Shown: positions 53,178 through 63,343, counted from the first letter of the stretch. The stretch is 64,000 nucleotides of DNA from Nocardioides potassii (GCF_021648885.1 NZ_JAKJHZ010000012.1:62001-126000), one strand, 5' to 3'. Numbers and translations are program-made. Notes: a model not told the origin generated them from the sequence alone.

Positions 53178-53887
53178 TGCCGCTCCTCGAGCTGGACGGC
53201 GTGGACGCCGCCTACGGCGAGCTCCGGGCCCTCTGGGGACTGGACCTGCGCGTCGAGGAGGGCGAGACGCTCGCCGTCGTCGGGGCCAACGGTGCAGGGA
53301 AGTCGACCCTGTTGAAGACCATCGCCGGCGTGATGCACCCCACCGCAGGTCGGGTCAGGTTCGACGGCCGCGACGTGGCGGACGTGGCGGACCACCGCCG
53401 CGTCGCCCTCGGCATCTCGCTGGTCCCCGAAGGACGACGCATCTTCAGGTCCCTCACCGTCCAGGAGAACCTGCAGGTGGGCGCGTACAGCAGACGGCCC
53501 GGGCCCTGGGACCTCGCAGCCGTCTTCGACGCCTTCCCCCTGCTCGCCGACCGGCGCAACCGCATCGGCGCACACCTCTCCGGCGGTGAGCAGCAGGCCA
53601 CGGCCATCGGCCGCGCCCTCATGGCCAACCCGCGGCTGCTGCTGCTCGACGAGGTCTCCCTCGGCCTCGCGCCCGTCGTGGTGGGCGACATCTACCGCGC
53701 GCTGCCCACGATCGCCGCCAAGGGCACCACGGTGCTCGTCGTCGAGCAGGACCTGGGCCAGGCGCTGTCCGTCGCTGACCGGTTGCAGTGCCTCCTCGAA
53801 GGCCGCACGGTCCTCGAGGCGCCCGCGGTCGAGCTCACCCGCGAGCAGGTCGCCGCTGCCTACTTCGGACTGGAGGAAGCACCATGA
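53177..53887 (+). CDS. Branched-chain-type ABC transporter ATPase (LivF-like)
   Basis: 236-residue ABC ATPase of the LivF type. Walker A GANGAGKST, signature LSGGEQQ, Walker B LLLLDEVSLGLAP. The stretch VPEGRRIFRSLTVQENL is characteristic of LivF. The start is ATG at 53177 (TGATG with livG) or GTG at 53174. Forms the ATPase pair with the LivG-like subunit. Confidence 0.9.
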   Translation: MPLLELDGVDAAYGELRALWGLDLRVEEGETLAVVGANGAGKSTLLKTIAGVMHPTAGRVRFDGRDVADVADHRRVALGISLVPEGRRIFRSLTVQENLQVGAYSRRPGPWDLAAVFDAFPLLADRRNRIGAHLSGGEQQATAIGRALMANPRLLLLDEVSLGLAPVVVGDIYRALPTIAAKGTTVLVVEQDLGQALSVADRLQCLLEGRTVLEAPAVELTREQVAAAYFGLEEAP

Positions 53888-54753
53888 CGTGGGTCAACGC
53901 CGTCGTCCAGGGACTGCTCCTGGGCGGGCAGTACGCGCTGCTGGCCTGCGGGCTGTCGCTCGTGTTCGGGGTGATGCGCATCGTGAACCTCGCCCACGGC
54001 GCGCTCGCGGTCACCGCCGCCTACCTGACGCTCTGGCTCTCGCAGCGGACCTCGCTTCCGCTGGTGGTGTGCCTCGTCGCCTCGGTGCTGGTGTTCGCCG
54101 GCGTCGGATATCTGCTCCAGCGGGGCCTGCTCAACCGGGCGCTCCGCGGTGGCGAGCTCGCTCCGCTCCTGGTCACCTTCGGGCTCGCCGTCATCGTGGT
54201 GAACCTCCTGCAGGAGATCGCGACCGCGAACTCGCGCAGCATCTCGATCGGCGGCCTCGCCACCTCCAGCACCCGGATCGTCGACGGCCTCTCGATCGGT
54301 GTGTTCTCCCTCCTCACGCTGGTCGTCGCGGTGGCGCTCATCGGCCTCATCCAGCTGTTCCTGTCCCGCACCGCCGTCGGTCGGGCCATGCGCGCCACCA
54401 GCGACGACCCAGGGGCCGCGCGACTCATGGGGATCGACGACCGGCACATGTACGGCCTCGCCACCGCGATCGCAGTAGGCTCCGTCGCCGCGGCCGGTGC
54501 CTTCCTCGGCATGAGCACGCAGTTCACGCCCGGGTACGGCGACCTCGTCCTCATCTTCGCCTTCGAGGCCGTCATCATCGGCGGTCTCGGGTCGCTGTGG
54601 GGCACCCTGCTGGGCGGCCTCGTGCTGGGTGTCGCCCAGACCGTCGGCGCCCAGGTCGAACCGGCCTACGGGATCCTCTTCGGTCACGTCGTCTTCCTCG
54701 CGGTCCTCGCGCTCAAGCCCAGCGGCCTGATGCCCCGGACGGTGACCGCGTGA
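53884..54753 (+). CDS. Branched-chain-type ABC transporter permease (LivH-like)
   Basis: 289-residue integral membrane permease. Typical start WVNAVVQGLLLGGQYALLACGLSLVFGVM and IVNLAHGAL, then RAMRATSDDPGAARLMGID, the cytoplasmic ATPase-contact loop. ATGA overlaps with livF; GTGA with livM. Confidence 0.9.
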   Translation: MTWVNAVVQGLLLGGQYALLACGLSLVFGVMRIVNLAHGALAVTAAYLTLWLSQRTSLPLVVCLVASVLVFAGVGYLLQRGLLNRALRGGELAPLLVTFGLAVIVVNLLQEIATANSRSISIGGLATSSTRIVDGLSIGVFSLLTLVVAVALIGLIQLFLSRTAVGRAMRATSDDPGAARLMGIDDRHMYGLATAIAVGSVAAAGAFLGMSTQFTPGYGDLVLIFAFEAVIIGGLGSLWGTLLGGLVLGVAQTVGAQVEPAYGILFGHVVFLAVLALKPSGLMPRTVTA

Positions 54754-55811
54754 GCGCCGCGAAGGAAGCTCCTCACGCCGTCGTACGGCGCGGCGGCCGC
54801 AGCTCCGTCGCCGGCGCTGCCGTGATGGTCGCAGCCGTGGTCGTGCTGGCCGTGTGGGTGCCCTACAACGTCTCCCTCGGCGGGCTGACCCAGCTCGTCG
54901 GCCTGTTCTCGCTGATCATCCTGGCGACCACCTGGAACCTGCTGGCGGGATACGGCGGCCTGGTCTCGATCGGGCAGCAGGCGTTCATCGGCGCCGGCGG
55001 CTACGGCGTCATCTACCTGGCTGACGCCGTCGGCCTTCCGCTGGTGATCGCCCTCCTCCTCGCTGCCGTCGTGGCCGGGCTCCTCGCGTTCGTCACCTCG
55101 TTCCTGGTGTTCCGGCTGGTGGGGGGCTACTTCGCCATCGGTACCTGGGTGCTGGCCGAGGGCTTCAAGCTCCTCACCACCCAGGTGGACGCGCTCGGCG
55201 GCGGGTCGGGGTTGTCCCTCCAGGCCTTCAGCGGGACCGACAGGGTCACGCGCATCGCGACCGTGTACTGGCTCGGCCTCGCGCTCGCGGTCATCGTCGT
55301 GGTGGCCACCTACGTCCTCATGCGCTCGCCGGTCGGCCTCGGTCTCACCGCCATCCGCGACGACGTGAAGGCCGCGTCCAGCCTCGGCGTCCACGTGCGC
55401 CGCTGGCAGCGGTTCGTGTACGTCGCCGCGTCCGCTGGCGCAGGCCTGGCGGGGGCACTCATCGCCGTCAACGCGCTCCGGGTCAGCCCCGACTCCATCT
55501 ACTCGGTCAACTACAGCGCGTTCATGATCTTCATCGTCGTGATCGGGGGGCTCGGCACCATCGAGGGGCCGATCATCGGAGCCGTCGTCTTCTTCGTCCT
55601 GCAGCAGCAGCTCTCGAGCTACGGCACCTGGTACCTCGTCGCCCTCGGCGCACTCGCCGTCGTCGTGGTGCTCTTCGCGCCCACAGGCGTGTGGGGGCTG
55701 CTGACCCGCGGCCGCCTCGAGATGTTCCCGCTCGGCCACCGTGTCGAGGTCGACCGGCCTGCGGCGGCGGGGGGCGGGCGGGCCGGCCGCAGGAGCGCGA
55801 CCCGGGCATGA
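54750..55811 (+). CDS. Branched-chain-type ABC transporter permease (LivM-like)
   Basis: 353-residue LivM-type permease with about ten membrane segments; TTWNLLAGYGGLVSIGQQAFIG and the ATPase-contact loop LTAIRDDVKAASSLGV are typical. The C-terminus is Arg/Gly-rich and probably cytoplasmic. With the preceding four genes it completes an ABC importer. Probable cargo is the aromatic substrate of the pathway downstream. Confidence 0.9.
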   Translation: MSAAKEAPHAVVRRGGRSSVAGAAVMVAAVVVLAVWVPYNVSLGGLTQLVGLFSLIILATTWNLLAGYGGLVSIGQQAFIGAGGYGVIYLADAVGLPLVIALLLAAVVAGLLAFVTSFLVFRLVGGYFAIGTWVLAEGFKLLTTQVDALGGGSGLSLQAFSGTDRVTRIATVYWLGLALAVIVVVATYVLMRSPVGLGLTAIRDDVKAASSLGVHVRRWQRFVYVAASAGAGLAGALIAVNALRVSPDSIYSVNYSAFMIFIVVIGGLGTIEGPIIGAVVFFVLQQQLSSYGTWYLVALGALAVVVVLFAPTGVWGLLTRGRLEMFPLGHRVEVDRPAAAGGGRAGRRSATRA

Positions 55812-55861
55812 GCTCCGTGGGAAACCTGTGTCCGACGTCACAGGCGAGGTATCGTCCCCCC

Positions 55862-56848
55862 ATGACGGAGGGATCAGCGCCTCCCGCGCAGGCTCCGGGC
55901 GTGGTGGCCTTCTCCACCCAGGACCTCCCCCTGGAGCAGCGGATCGAGCTCTGGGAGAGCCACAACGAGGACGCGCTGATCGGCCTGCGCTGCCGGACGC
56001 TGACGTCCGCGGTCCTCGACGCCACCGAGATCAACCTCCAGGTGAGCCGGGTGCACCTGGCCCGGGTGCGTGGGAACTCCCACGTCGTCGAGCGCGACAC
56101 CCGGATGATCCAGCGCCGCCCGTCGGAGTCGGTCGCCCTGTTCTTCAGCCTGGTGGGTGAGGCGTTCTTCTACCACGACGACGGTGTCCGGACGCTGCAG
56201 CCGGGCCAGATGCTGATGTGTGACGCCGACCGGCCCTTCATGCGGGGGTTCTCGCACGGTCTCGAGGAGCTCGTCCTCAAGATCCCCCGCTCGCTCTTCA
56301 CCGAGGCGACCGGCATCGACCGGGTCGACCAGCCCCGCGTCGTGAGCTTCGCGGCCGGCACCCACGCCGTCGCTCACACCCTCGCCACCACCGTCGGTCG
56401 CGCCGCCCGCGACGCCGACCCGGAACCGGTCGAGGAGGACACGCTGCTCGACCTGCTCGCGGCGCTGACCGGGAACCGCGAACGGGACACCTCGGCGGCG
56501 CACCGCGCGGCTGCACATACCTACATCGAGCAGCACCTCACCGACCCCAACCTGTCGGCCGAGAACGTCGCCGCCGCGGTGGGCCTCAGCACCCGTCACC
56601 TCTCGCGGGTCTTCGCCACCGCGGGCACCGGTTTCCCCCGCTACGTGCTGGGGCGACGCCTGGACTACGCGCGCCGGCTGCTGGAGAAGCCCGAGGCGAC
56701 CACGCTCACCGTCGCCGAGGTCGCCCACCACTGCGGGTTCGCCTCGTCCGCGCACTTCTCGAGCGCGTTCCGGACCCGCTTCGGTGAGACGGCGAGCGAC
56801 GTACGACGCCGGGCCGCTTCGGCGCGCTCGATCCGCCTGGACGTCTGA
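55862..56848 (+). CDS. AraC-family transcriptional regulator
   Basis: 328-residue activator. The N-terminal AraC-binding-like-2 region (ESVALFFSLVGEAFFYHDDGV, LQPGQMLMCDADRPF) likely senses the substrate; the C-terminal double HTH has LSAENVAAAVGLSTRHLSRVF and TVAEVAHHCGFASSAHFSSAFRTRFG. Members of this subgroup activate aromatic catabolic operons. Placed between the transporter genes and the hydroxyquinol operon, it probably controls one or both. A short inverted repeat, CCTGTG-N8-CACAGG, lies 18 bp upstream. Confidence 0.9.
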   Translation: MTEGSAPPAQAPGVVAFSTQDLPLEQRIELWESHNEDALIGLRCRTLTSAVLDATEINLQVSRVHLARVRGNSHVVERDTRMIQRRPSESVALFFSLVGEAFFYHDDGVRTLQPGQMLMCDADRPFMRGFSHGLEELVLKIPRSLFTEATGIDRVDQPRVVSFAAGTHAVAHTLATTVGRAARDADPEPVEEDTLLDLLAALTGNRERDTSAAHRAAAHTYIEQHLTDPNLSAENVAAAVGLSTRHLSRVFATAGTGFPRYVLGRRLDYARRLLEKPEATTLTVAEVAHHCGFASSAHFSSAFRTRFGETASDVRRRAASARSIRLDV

Positions 56849-57008
56849 CCCGCACTGTCGCGGCTGCCCGGCGTGGAGCGCGGCGTGCCCAGATCGGCCA
56901 TCGGTGCGCAAACGCGCCGAGATGGTCGTCACACCATCGACAGGCCACCGGCCGGTGCCGAGACTTGCGGGACCGCCGGCGCACGGCCGGCCAGAAGGAG
57001 GATGACAC

Positions 57009-58811
57009 GTGCCTGCGTTCGATGATGGCCAGAAGGACACCGAGCTGCCGACGTCCTCCGTGGTCGAGACCGACGTCCTCGTCGTCGGCTCGGGTCCGGC
57101 CGGCGCCGCCTCCGCGCTGCTGCTCTCCAGCCTGGGCGTGCCCAACATCATGATCACCAAGTACCGGTGGACCGCCAACACGCCGCGGGCGCACATCACC
57201 AACCAGCGGGCGATGGAGATCTTCCGCGACGTGGGCATCGAGGACCAGGTCCTCGCCGACGCCACCCCGCACCACCTGGTGGGGGACACCGTGTTCTGCA
57301 CCTCCATCGCCGGCGAGGAGATCGGGCGCATCCACACCTGGGGCACCAGCGCTGCCCGCGAGGCGGACTACCAGCTCGCCTCCCCGAGCCTCATCGTCGA
57401 CATCCCGCAGACCTACCTGGAGCCGATCCTGGTCCGCAACGCCACGTCCCGCGGGACCCAGTCCCGGTTCTCCACCGAGTACCTCTCGCACACGCAGGAC
57501 GAGGACGGGGTCGACGTGCAGGTCCTCGACCGGATGACCGGCACCGAGTACACGATCCGTGCCAAGTACCTCATCGGCGCCGACGGTGCGCGGTCGAAGG
57601 TCGCCGCCGACATCGACCTGCCCTTCGAGGGTGCGATGGACATCGCCGGCTCCATGAACATCACGTTCAAGGCCGACATCAGCGCCTACTGCGACCACCG
57701 CCCGTCGGTGCTCTACTGGGTCATCCAGCCCGGCTCCAACGTCGGCGGCATCGGGGCCGGCCTGGTCCGGATGATCCGACCGTGGAACGAGTGGCTGATC
57801 GTCTGGGGCTACGACATCAACGAGGAGCCGCCCGTCGTCGACGATGCCGCGGCCACCGAGATCGTGCGGAACCTGCTCGGCATGCCCGACCTCGAGGTCG
57901 AGATCACCGGGACCTCGCTGTGGGGCAACAACGAGATGTACGCGACGCACCTGCAGTCGGGCCGCGTCTTCTGCGCGGGCGACGCCGTCCACCGCCACCC
58001 GCCGAGCAACGGACTGGGGTCGAACACCTCCGTCCAGGACGCCTACAACCTCGCGTGGAAGCTCGCGGCGGTCCTGCGTGGCCAGGCCAATGCATCCCTG
58101 CTGGAGACCTACTCCACCGAACGGGCCCCGGTGGCCGAGCGGATCGTGAAGCGCGCCAACAGGTCGAGCCGCGAGTTCGTGGACCTGTTCGTGGCACTCG
58201 GCGTCACCGACGCCGAGACCGAGGAGGAGATGGTTGCGGCGATCGAGGAGCGCAAGGCCAACACCCCCGAGGGCGCCGCGAAGCGCGCCGCGCTCGTGAA
58301 GGCCATGGAGCTGAAGAACTACGAGTTCAACGCCCACGGCGTGGAGCTGGGCCAGTTCTACACCTCGGCGGCGATCGTCCCCGACGGCACCGCCCGGCCG
58401 GAGCCCACCCGCGACCCCGATCTCTACTACGAGGCCTCGACGGTCCCCGGGTCCCACCTGCCGCACGCCTGGGTCGGGGACAACAAGGCCAAGCACGCGA
58501 TGATGGACCTCGCGCCCTACGACCGGTTCACCCTCATCTCCGGCATCGCCGGCGAGGCGTGGGAGGACGCGGCCAGGCAGGTGTCGGACGAGCTCGGCGT
58601 GCCCATGGAAGCGGTGATCATCGGCCCTGGTCGGCCGGTGACCGACCTGTACTACGACTGGTCGAAGCTCCGTGAGGTGGAGGAGAGCGGCGCCCTGCTC
58701 GTGCGCCCCGACAAGCACATCGCGTGGCGCGCGCACAGCCTTCCCGCCGATCCCCGGTCCGAGCTGCGTACGGCACTGAGCCAGGTGCTTGGCCGCGGGA
58801 GCGTCCGGTGA
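57009..58811 (+). CDS. FAD-dependent phenol hydroxylase (TfdB/resorcinol hydroxylase-like)
   Basis: 600-residue flavoprotein monooxygenase. GSGPAGAAS (residues 27-35) binds FAD; GDAVHRHPPSNGLGSN (from 324) is the family's second FAD motif. It resembles 2,4-dichlorophenol 6-monooxygenase and resorcinol-type hydroxylases, adding a hydroxyl ortho to a phenol using NAD(P)H and O2. With hydroxyquinol dioxygenase downstream, formation of hydroxyquinol from resorcinol or a related phenol is expected. AGAAGGAGG ribosome-binding site. Stop overlaps the next gene's GTG. Confidence 0.88.
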   Translation: MPAFDDGQKDTELPTSSVVETDVLVVGSGPAGAASALLLSSLGVPNIMITKYRWTANTPRAHITNQRAMEIFRDVGIEDQVLADATPHHLVGDTVFCTSIAGEEIGRIHTWGTSAAREADYQLASPSLIVDIPQTYLEPILVRNATSRGTQSRFSTEYLSHTQDEDGVDVQVLDRMTGTEYTIRAKYLIGADGARSKVAADIDLPFEGAMDIAGSMNITFKADISAYCDHRPSVLYWVIQPGSNVGGIGAGLVRMIRPWNEWLIVWGYDINEEPPVVDDAAATEIVRNLLGMPDLEVEITGTSLWGNNEMYATHLQSGRVFCAGDAVHRHPPSNGLGSNTSVQDAYNLAWKLAAVLRGQANASLLETYSTERAPVAERIVKRANRSSREFVDLFVALGVTDAETEEEMVAAIEERKANTPEGAAKRAALVKAMELKNYEFNAHGVELGQFYTSAAIVPDGTARPEPTRDPDLYYEASTVPGSHLPHAWVGDNKAKHAMMDLAPYDRFTLISGIAGEAWEDAARQVSDELGVPMEAVIIGPGRPVTDLYYDWSKLREVEESGALLVRPDKHIAWRAHSLPADPRSELRTALSQVLGRGSVR

Positions 58812-59869
58812 CGCTCGCCTTCACGCACGACACCCTCGCCCAGCGCATCCGCTTCGGCTCCGGTGAGGCGGCGGCATCCCTGTCCGCCGAGGTGGCGGAG
58901 CAGGGTTGGACGCGCGCCATGGTCATCGCAGCCCCAGCAGAGTCGGAGCTCGCGGGAGCGGTCACCGACGGCCTGCCGGTGGCGCACGTCCACGACGACG
59001 TCGTCATGCACGTCCCCGTCGCTGTCGCCGAGCGGGCGCGGCGGGCCGCGGCCGAGCACCGGGCCGACGTCCTCATCAGCATCGGGGGAGGCTCGACGAC
59101 CGGACTGGCGAAGGCCGTGGCGCTGACCACCGGCCTGCCGATCGTGGCGGTCCCGACGACCTACGCCGGCTCGGAGGCCACGAACGTGTGGGGGCTGACG
59201 GAGGAGTCCACGAAGACCACCGGCGTCGACGCGAAGGTCCTGCCGCGAACGGTCGTCTACGACGCCTCGCTCATGTTGTCCCTGCCCGTCGACCTCAGCG
59301 TCGCGTCCGGACTCAACGCCCTGGCGCACTGTGTCGACTCCATGTGGTCGCCCCGGACCGACCCGATCGACCAGGCGCTCGCCGCGGAGGGCATCCGCGC
59401 GCTCGACGCCGGCCTGCCCCGGATCGTGGCCGACCCGTCGGACCTCAAGGGCCGGGAGCAGGCCCTGTACGGCGCCTACCTCGCGGCCGTCGCCTTCGCG
59501 TCCGCCGGCTCCGGCCTGCACCACAAGATCTGCCACGTGCTCGGCGGCCGCTACGACCTCCCGCACGCCCCGACGCACGCCGTGGTGCTGCCTCACGTCC
59601 TCGCGCTCAACGGGCCTGCCGCGCCCGAGGCTGACGATCGCATCGCTCGCGCGTTCGGTTCCGTCGACGGCCTCACCGGTCTCCAGGACCTGCGAAGGCG
59701 GCTCGACGCCCCGCGAGCGCTGCGCGACTACGGCTTCGAGGAGTCCCAGGTCCCGGATGCCGCCCGCGCCGTCCTCCCCGCAGTGCCCCCCGACAACCCG
59801 GCCACCGTCACCCCGGACGTGCTCGAAGACCTCCTGCACCGCGCCTGGGAAGGAGCAGAACCCCGATGA
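58808..59869 (+). CDS. Maleylacetate reductase
   Basis: 353-residue iron-containing-alcohol-dehydrogenase-like reductase that converts maleylacetate to 3-oxoadipate with NAD(P)H. Cofactor-binding [14 protein letters not shown] and the TTYAGSE block are visible, with metal-ligand-type histidines in [12 protein letters not shown] and [12 protein letters not shown]. Fits the maleylacetate-reductase branch, supported by the adjacent dioxygenase. GTG start overlapping the hydroxylase stop. Confidence 0.92.
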   Translation: MTLAFTHDTLAQRIRFGSGEAAASLSAEVAEQGWTRAMVIAAPAESELAGAVTDGLPVAHVHDDVVMHVPVAVAERARRAAAEHRADVLISIGGGSTTGLAKAVALTTGLPIVAVPTTYAGSEATNVWGLTEESTKTTGVDAKVLPRTVVYDASLMLSLPVDLSVASGLNALAHCVDSMWSPRTDPIDQALAAEGIRALDAGLPRIVADPSDLKGREQALYGAYLAAVAFASAGSGLHHKICHVLGGRYDLPHAPTHAVVLPHVLALNGPAAPEADDRIARAFGSVDGLTGLQDLRRRLDAPRALRDYGFEESQVPDAARAVLPAVPPDNPATVTPDVLEDLLHRAWEGAEPR

Positions 59870-60777
59870 GCGACGCCACCTCCACGACCCACCACGACCT
59901 CTCACCCGAGCAGCAGGCTCGCGAGGCCGAGCTGGTCCACACCGTCCTCGACTCGTTCGGGAGCACCACCAGCCCCCGGCTCAGGGAGCTGGTGCAGGGC
60001 GTCGTCACCCACCTGCACGCGTTCCTGCGGGACGTGCGGCTCACCGAGGAGGAGTGGAAGCAGGGCATCGACTTCCTCACCGCCGTCGGCCACATCACCG
60101 ACGAGCGCCGCCAGGAGTTCATCCTGCTCTCCGACACCCTCGGAGCGTCGATGCAGACCATCGCCATCAACAACGAGGCCTACGCCGACGCCACCGAGGC
60201 CACCGTCTTCGGGCCCTTCTTCGTCGAGGACGCGCCCCGCATCGACCTCGGCGGCGACATCGCCGGAGCCGCCAGCGGGCAGCCGTGCTGGGTCGAGGGG
60301 ACCGTCACCGACACCGACGGCAACGCCGTTCCCGGCGCGCGCATCGAGGTGTGGGAAGCCGACGAGGACGGCTTCTACGACGTGCAGTACGACGACGACC
60401 GCATCGCCGGTCGCGCCCACCTCTTCAGCGACGACGAAGGCCGCTACCACTTCTGGGCCATCACCCCGACGCCGTACCCCATCCCGCACGACGGCCCGGT
60501 CGGCCGCATGCTCGCCGCCACTGGTCGGTCCCCTATGCGCGCGTCCCACCTGCACTTCATGGTCACAGCCGAGGGCAGGCGCACGCTGGTCACGCACATC
60601 TTCGTGCGCGGCGACGAGCTGCTCGACAAGGACAGCGTGTTCGGGGTCAAGGAGTCCCTCGTCATGGACTTCGTGGAGCAGCCCGCCGGCACGCCGACCC
60701 CGGACGGTCGCGACCTCGCCGACACCGCGTGGTCCCGCGTCCGGTTCGACATCGTGCTCGCCCCTGACGGCGTCTGA
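59866..60777 (+). CDS. Hydroxyquinol 1,2-dioxygenase
   Basis: 303-residue intradiol ring-cleavage dioxygenase. N-terminal dimer-forming helices, then the beta-sandwich with [36 protein letters not shown] and [21 protein letters not shown]; the Fe ligands (two Tyr, two His) lie in this second half, with SHLHFMV a clear His-containing segment. It cleaves hydroxyquinol to maleylacetate using O2. Overlaps maleylacetate reductase by 4 nt. Confidence 0.92.
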   Translation: MSDATSTTHHDLSPEQQAREAELVHTVLDSFGSTTSPRLRELVQGVVTHLHAFLRDVRLTEEEWKQGIDFLTAVGHITDERRQEFILLSDTLGASMQTIAINNEAYADATEATVFGPFFVEDAPRIDLGGDIAGAASGQPCWVEGTVTDTDGNAVPGARIEVWEADEDGFYDVQYDDDRIAGRAHLFSDDEGRYHFWAITPTPYPIPHDGPVGRMLAATGRSPMRASHLHFMVTAEGRRTLVTHIFVRGDELLDKDSVFGVKESLVMDFVEQPAGTPTPDGRDLADTAWSRVRFDIVLAPDGV

Positions 60778-60792
60778 TCGCCGGCCGTCACA

Positions 60793-62016
60793 ATGGGTGA
60801 GATGAACGACTGCTACCTGCACGCGGCCGTCAGGACCCCGTTCGGACGCCTCGGCGGCGCGCTGTCCGGCGTTCGACCCGACGACCTGTCCGCGCACGTG
60901 CTCACCGCCCTGCTCGCGACGACTCCTGCTCTCGAGCCGGGGCAGGTCGACGAGGTCGTGTGGGGGTGCGCCAACCAGGCGGGCGAGGACAACCGCAACG
61001 TGGGACGGATGGGCGTCCTGCTCGCCGGGTGGCCCACCTCGGTCCCCGCCACCACGGTGAACCGGCTGTGCGGCTCGTCCCTCGACGCCGCGATGATCGC
61101 CTCTCGTGCCGTCGAGACCGGCGACGCGGCCGTGGTGGTCGTCGGCGGGGTGGAGTCGATGACGCGCGCCCCGTGGGTGCTGCCAAAACCGGCCCGGGCC
61201 TTTCCCGCCGGCAACGCCGAGCTGGCCTCCACCACGTTGGGGTGGCGACTGGTGAACCCGGCCATGCCGGCGGAGTGGACCATCTCGCTGGGCGAGTGCA
61301 ACGAGCTCCTCGCCGAGAAGTTCGCGGTGGGCCGCGACCGCCAGGACGACTTCGCGACCCGCTCGCACCAGGCCGCGGCCGCGGCGTGGGACGCCGGGTT
61401 CTACGACCCGCTCGTCACCCCCGTCGAGACCCCGGACGGCACGGTCACGCGCGACGAGGGCATCCGGCCCGACTCGACACCGGCGACACTGGCGAGGCTG
61501 ACGCCGTCGTTCCGGACCGCCGAGGACGGAGGGACGATCACCGCCGGCAACGCCTCACCGCTCAACGACGGCGCGTCCGCCGTACTGCTCGCCGCCGACG
61601 GTGCGGACGTCGGTACAGACCCCCTGGCGCGCGTCGCCGGCCGCGGCGCCCATGCGCTGGACCCCCGTGACTTCGGCTACGCCCCCGTCGAGGCTGCCCA
61701 CCGTGCGCTCGCCCGAGCCGGCATCGCGTGGGACCAGGTGGGTGCGGTCGAGCTCAACGAGGCCTTCGCCGTGCAGTCGATCGTGTGCGTGGACGAGTGG
61801 CTGGCGGCCGGGCTGCGGGACCGTGACCTGGTGAACGCCAGGGGTGGTGCGATCGCGATCGGCCACCCGCTCGGCGCATCGGGTGGGCGCGTGCTCGGCA
61901 CCCTGGCGGCGCGCCTGCGGGAGAGCGGCGAGCGCTACGGCGTGGCCGCGATCTGCATCGGCGTCGGGCAGGGGCTGGCCGTGGTGCTGGAGAACACCGT
62001 CACGGAGCCGCGATGA
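60793..62016 (+). CDS. 3-oxoadipyl-CoA thiolase family acetyl-CoA acyltransferase
   Basis: 407-residue thiolase. Catalytic Cys93 in RLCGSSLDA, NEAFAVQ block, and the C-terminal GHPLGASGGR; the last conserved CxG-type segment here reads CIGVGQG. In context it cleaves 3-oxoadipyl-CoA to succinyl-CoA and acetyl-CoA. The start at 60793 is one of two nearby ATGs. Overlaps the CoA-transferase A gene. Confidence 0.9.
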   Translation: MGEMNDCYLHAAVRTPFGRLGGALSGVRPDDLSAHVLTALLATTPALEPGQVDEVVWGCANQAGEDNRNVGRMGVLLAGWPTSVPATTVNRLCGSSLDAAMIASRAVETGDAAVVVVGGVESMTRAPWVLPKPARAFPAGNAELASTTLGWRLVNPAMPAEWTISLGECNELLAEKFAVGRDRQDDFATRSHQAAAAAWDAGFYDPLVTPVETPDGTVTRDEGIRPDSTPATLARLTPSFRTAEDGGTITAGNASPLNDGASAVLLAADGADVGTDPLARVAGRGAHALDPRDFGYAPVEAAHRALARAGIAWDQVGAVELNEAFAVQSIVCVDEWLAAGLRDRDLVNARGGAIAIGHPLGASGGRVLGTLAARLRESGERYGVAAICIGVGQGLAVVLENTVTEPR

Positions 62017-62672
62017 GCGCCGTCCTGTGTGACGACGTCGACGAGGCCGTCGCCGGCATCCAGGACGGCTCGACCGTCCTGGTGAGCGGCTTCGGGATGG
62101 CCGGGATGCCGGTCGACCTGATCGACGCCCTCATCCGCCAGGGCGCGCGCGACCTGACCGTGGTGTCCAACAACGCCGGCAATGGTGACACCGGCCTGGC
62201 CGCACTCCTCGCCGAGGGCCGGGTGCGGAAGGTGATCTGCTCCTTCCCCCGCCAGTCCGACTCGTGGGTGTTCGACCGGCTGTACCGCGAGGGTCGTGTC
62301 GAGCTGGAGGTCGTCCCGCAGGGCACCCTCGCGGAACGCATGCGTGCCGCCGGCGCCGGCATCGGCGCCTTCTACTGCCCGACCGGCGTCGGCACCCCGC
62401 TGGCCGAGGGCAAGGAGACGCGCGAGATCGACGGTCGGACCTACGTCCTGGAGCTCCCGCTGGCCGGCGACGTCGCCCTCATCGGTGCCCACCGCGCGGA
62501 CCGCATCGGCAATCTCGTCTACCGCAGGACCGCGCGCAACTTCGGCCCGGTGATGGCCACCGCCGCCACCACGGTGGTCGTCCAGGTCCGCGAGGTCGTC
62601 GAGGTCGGGGCCCTGGACCCCGAAGCGGTCGTGACGCCGTCCATCTACGTCGACCGGGTGGTGGTGGCATGA
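62013..62672 (+). CDS. 3-oxoacid CoA-transferase subunit A
   Basis: 219-residue alpha subunit of a 3-oxoacid:succinyl-CoA transferase. GSTVLVSGFGMAGMP at 19-33 and FYCPTGVGTPLAEGKE near 119-134 match PcaI/ScoA. It activates 3-oxoadipate to its CoA ester. Coupled on both sides by ATGA. Confidence 0.92.
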   Translation: MSAVLCDDVDEAVAGIQDGSTVLVSGFGMAGMPVDLIDALIRQGARDLTVVSNNAGNGDTGLAALLAEGRVRKVICSFPRQSDSWVFDRLYREGRVELEVVPQGTLAERMRAAGAGIGAFYCPTGVGTPLAEGKETREIDGRTYVLELPLAGDVALIGAHRADRIGNLVYRRTARNFGPVMATAATTVVVQVREVVEVGALDPEAVVTPSIYVDRVVVA

Positions 62673-63292
62673 GCCTGAGCAAGGACGAGCTCGCCGCCCG
62701 CGTCGCCGCCGACATCGCACCCGGCTCCTACGTCAATCTCGGCATCGGCCAGCCCACCGCGGTCGCCGACCACCTCACCCGCGAGCAGGGCGTGGTGCTG
62801 CACACCGAGAACGGCATGCTGGGCATGGGACCGCTCGCTCACGGAGCCGAGATCGACCCCGACCTCACCAACGCCGGCAAGCAGCCTGTCACCGAGCTGC
62901 CCGGGGCCGCCTACTTCCACCACGCGGACTCCTTCGCCATGATGCGCGGCGGCCACCTCGACGTGTGCGTGCTGGGCGCCTTCCAGGTCTCCGTCCGCGG
63001 CGACCTGGCGAACTGGCACACCGGCGCGCCCGACGCCATCCCCGCCGTCGGGGGCGCCATGGACCTGGCCATCGGAGCCAAGCAGGTGTTCGTGATGATG
63101 ACGCTCCTCGCGAAGGACGGCACGCCCAAGCTCGTCCGCGAGTGCACCTACCCCCTCACCGGCCTCGGGTGCGTCACCCGCGTCTACTCCGACCTCGCCG
63201 TCATCGACGTGGGTCCCGGCGGAGCGTCGGTGGTCGAGGCGTTCGGTGTGGACAGCGAGGAGCTCGGAGCCCTGCTCCACCTCGATTTGTGA
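62669..63292 (+). CDS. 3-oxoacid CoA-transferase subunit B
   Basis: 207-residue beta subunit with the catalytic Glu47 in HTENGMLGMGP and NLGIGQPTAVADHL at 23-36. Completes the CoA-transferase of the 3-oxoadipate branch. Its stop codon lies within the Rex-type operator of the following oxidase gene. Confidence 0.92.
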   Translation: MSLSKDELAARVAADIAPGSYVNLGIGQPTAVADHLTREQGVVLHTENGMLGMGPLAHGAEIDPDLTNAGKQPVTELPGAAYFHHADSFAMMRGGHLDVCVLGAFQVSVRGDLANWHTGAPDAIPAVGGAMDLAIGAKQVFVMMTLLAKDGTPKLVRECTYPLTGLGCVTRVYSDLAVIDVGPGGASVVEAFGVDSEELGALLHLDL

Positions 63293-63304
63293 AAGTTTTC
63301 ACAA
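63287..63304. promoter_or_regulatory. Rex operator
   Basis: TTGTGAAAGTTTTCACAA matches the Rex consensus TTGTGAANNNNTTCACAA exactly and is extended by one further base pair on each side. Rex represses cytochrome bd and related genes when the NADH/NAD ratio is low. 39 bp upstream of the cydA start. Confidence 0.88.
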
Positions 63305-63343
63305 AGCGTGGTGAACTGAACCCGGTCGGGGCACCGTGGAGGT

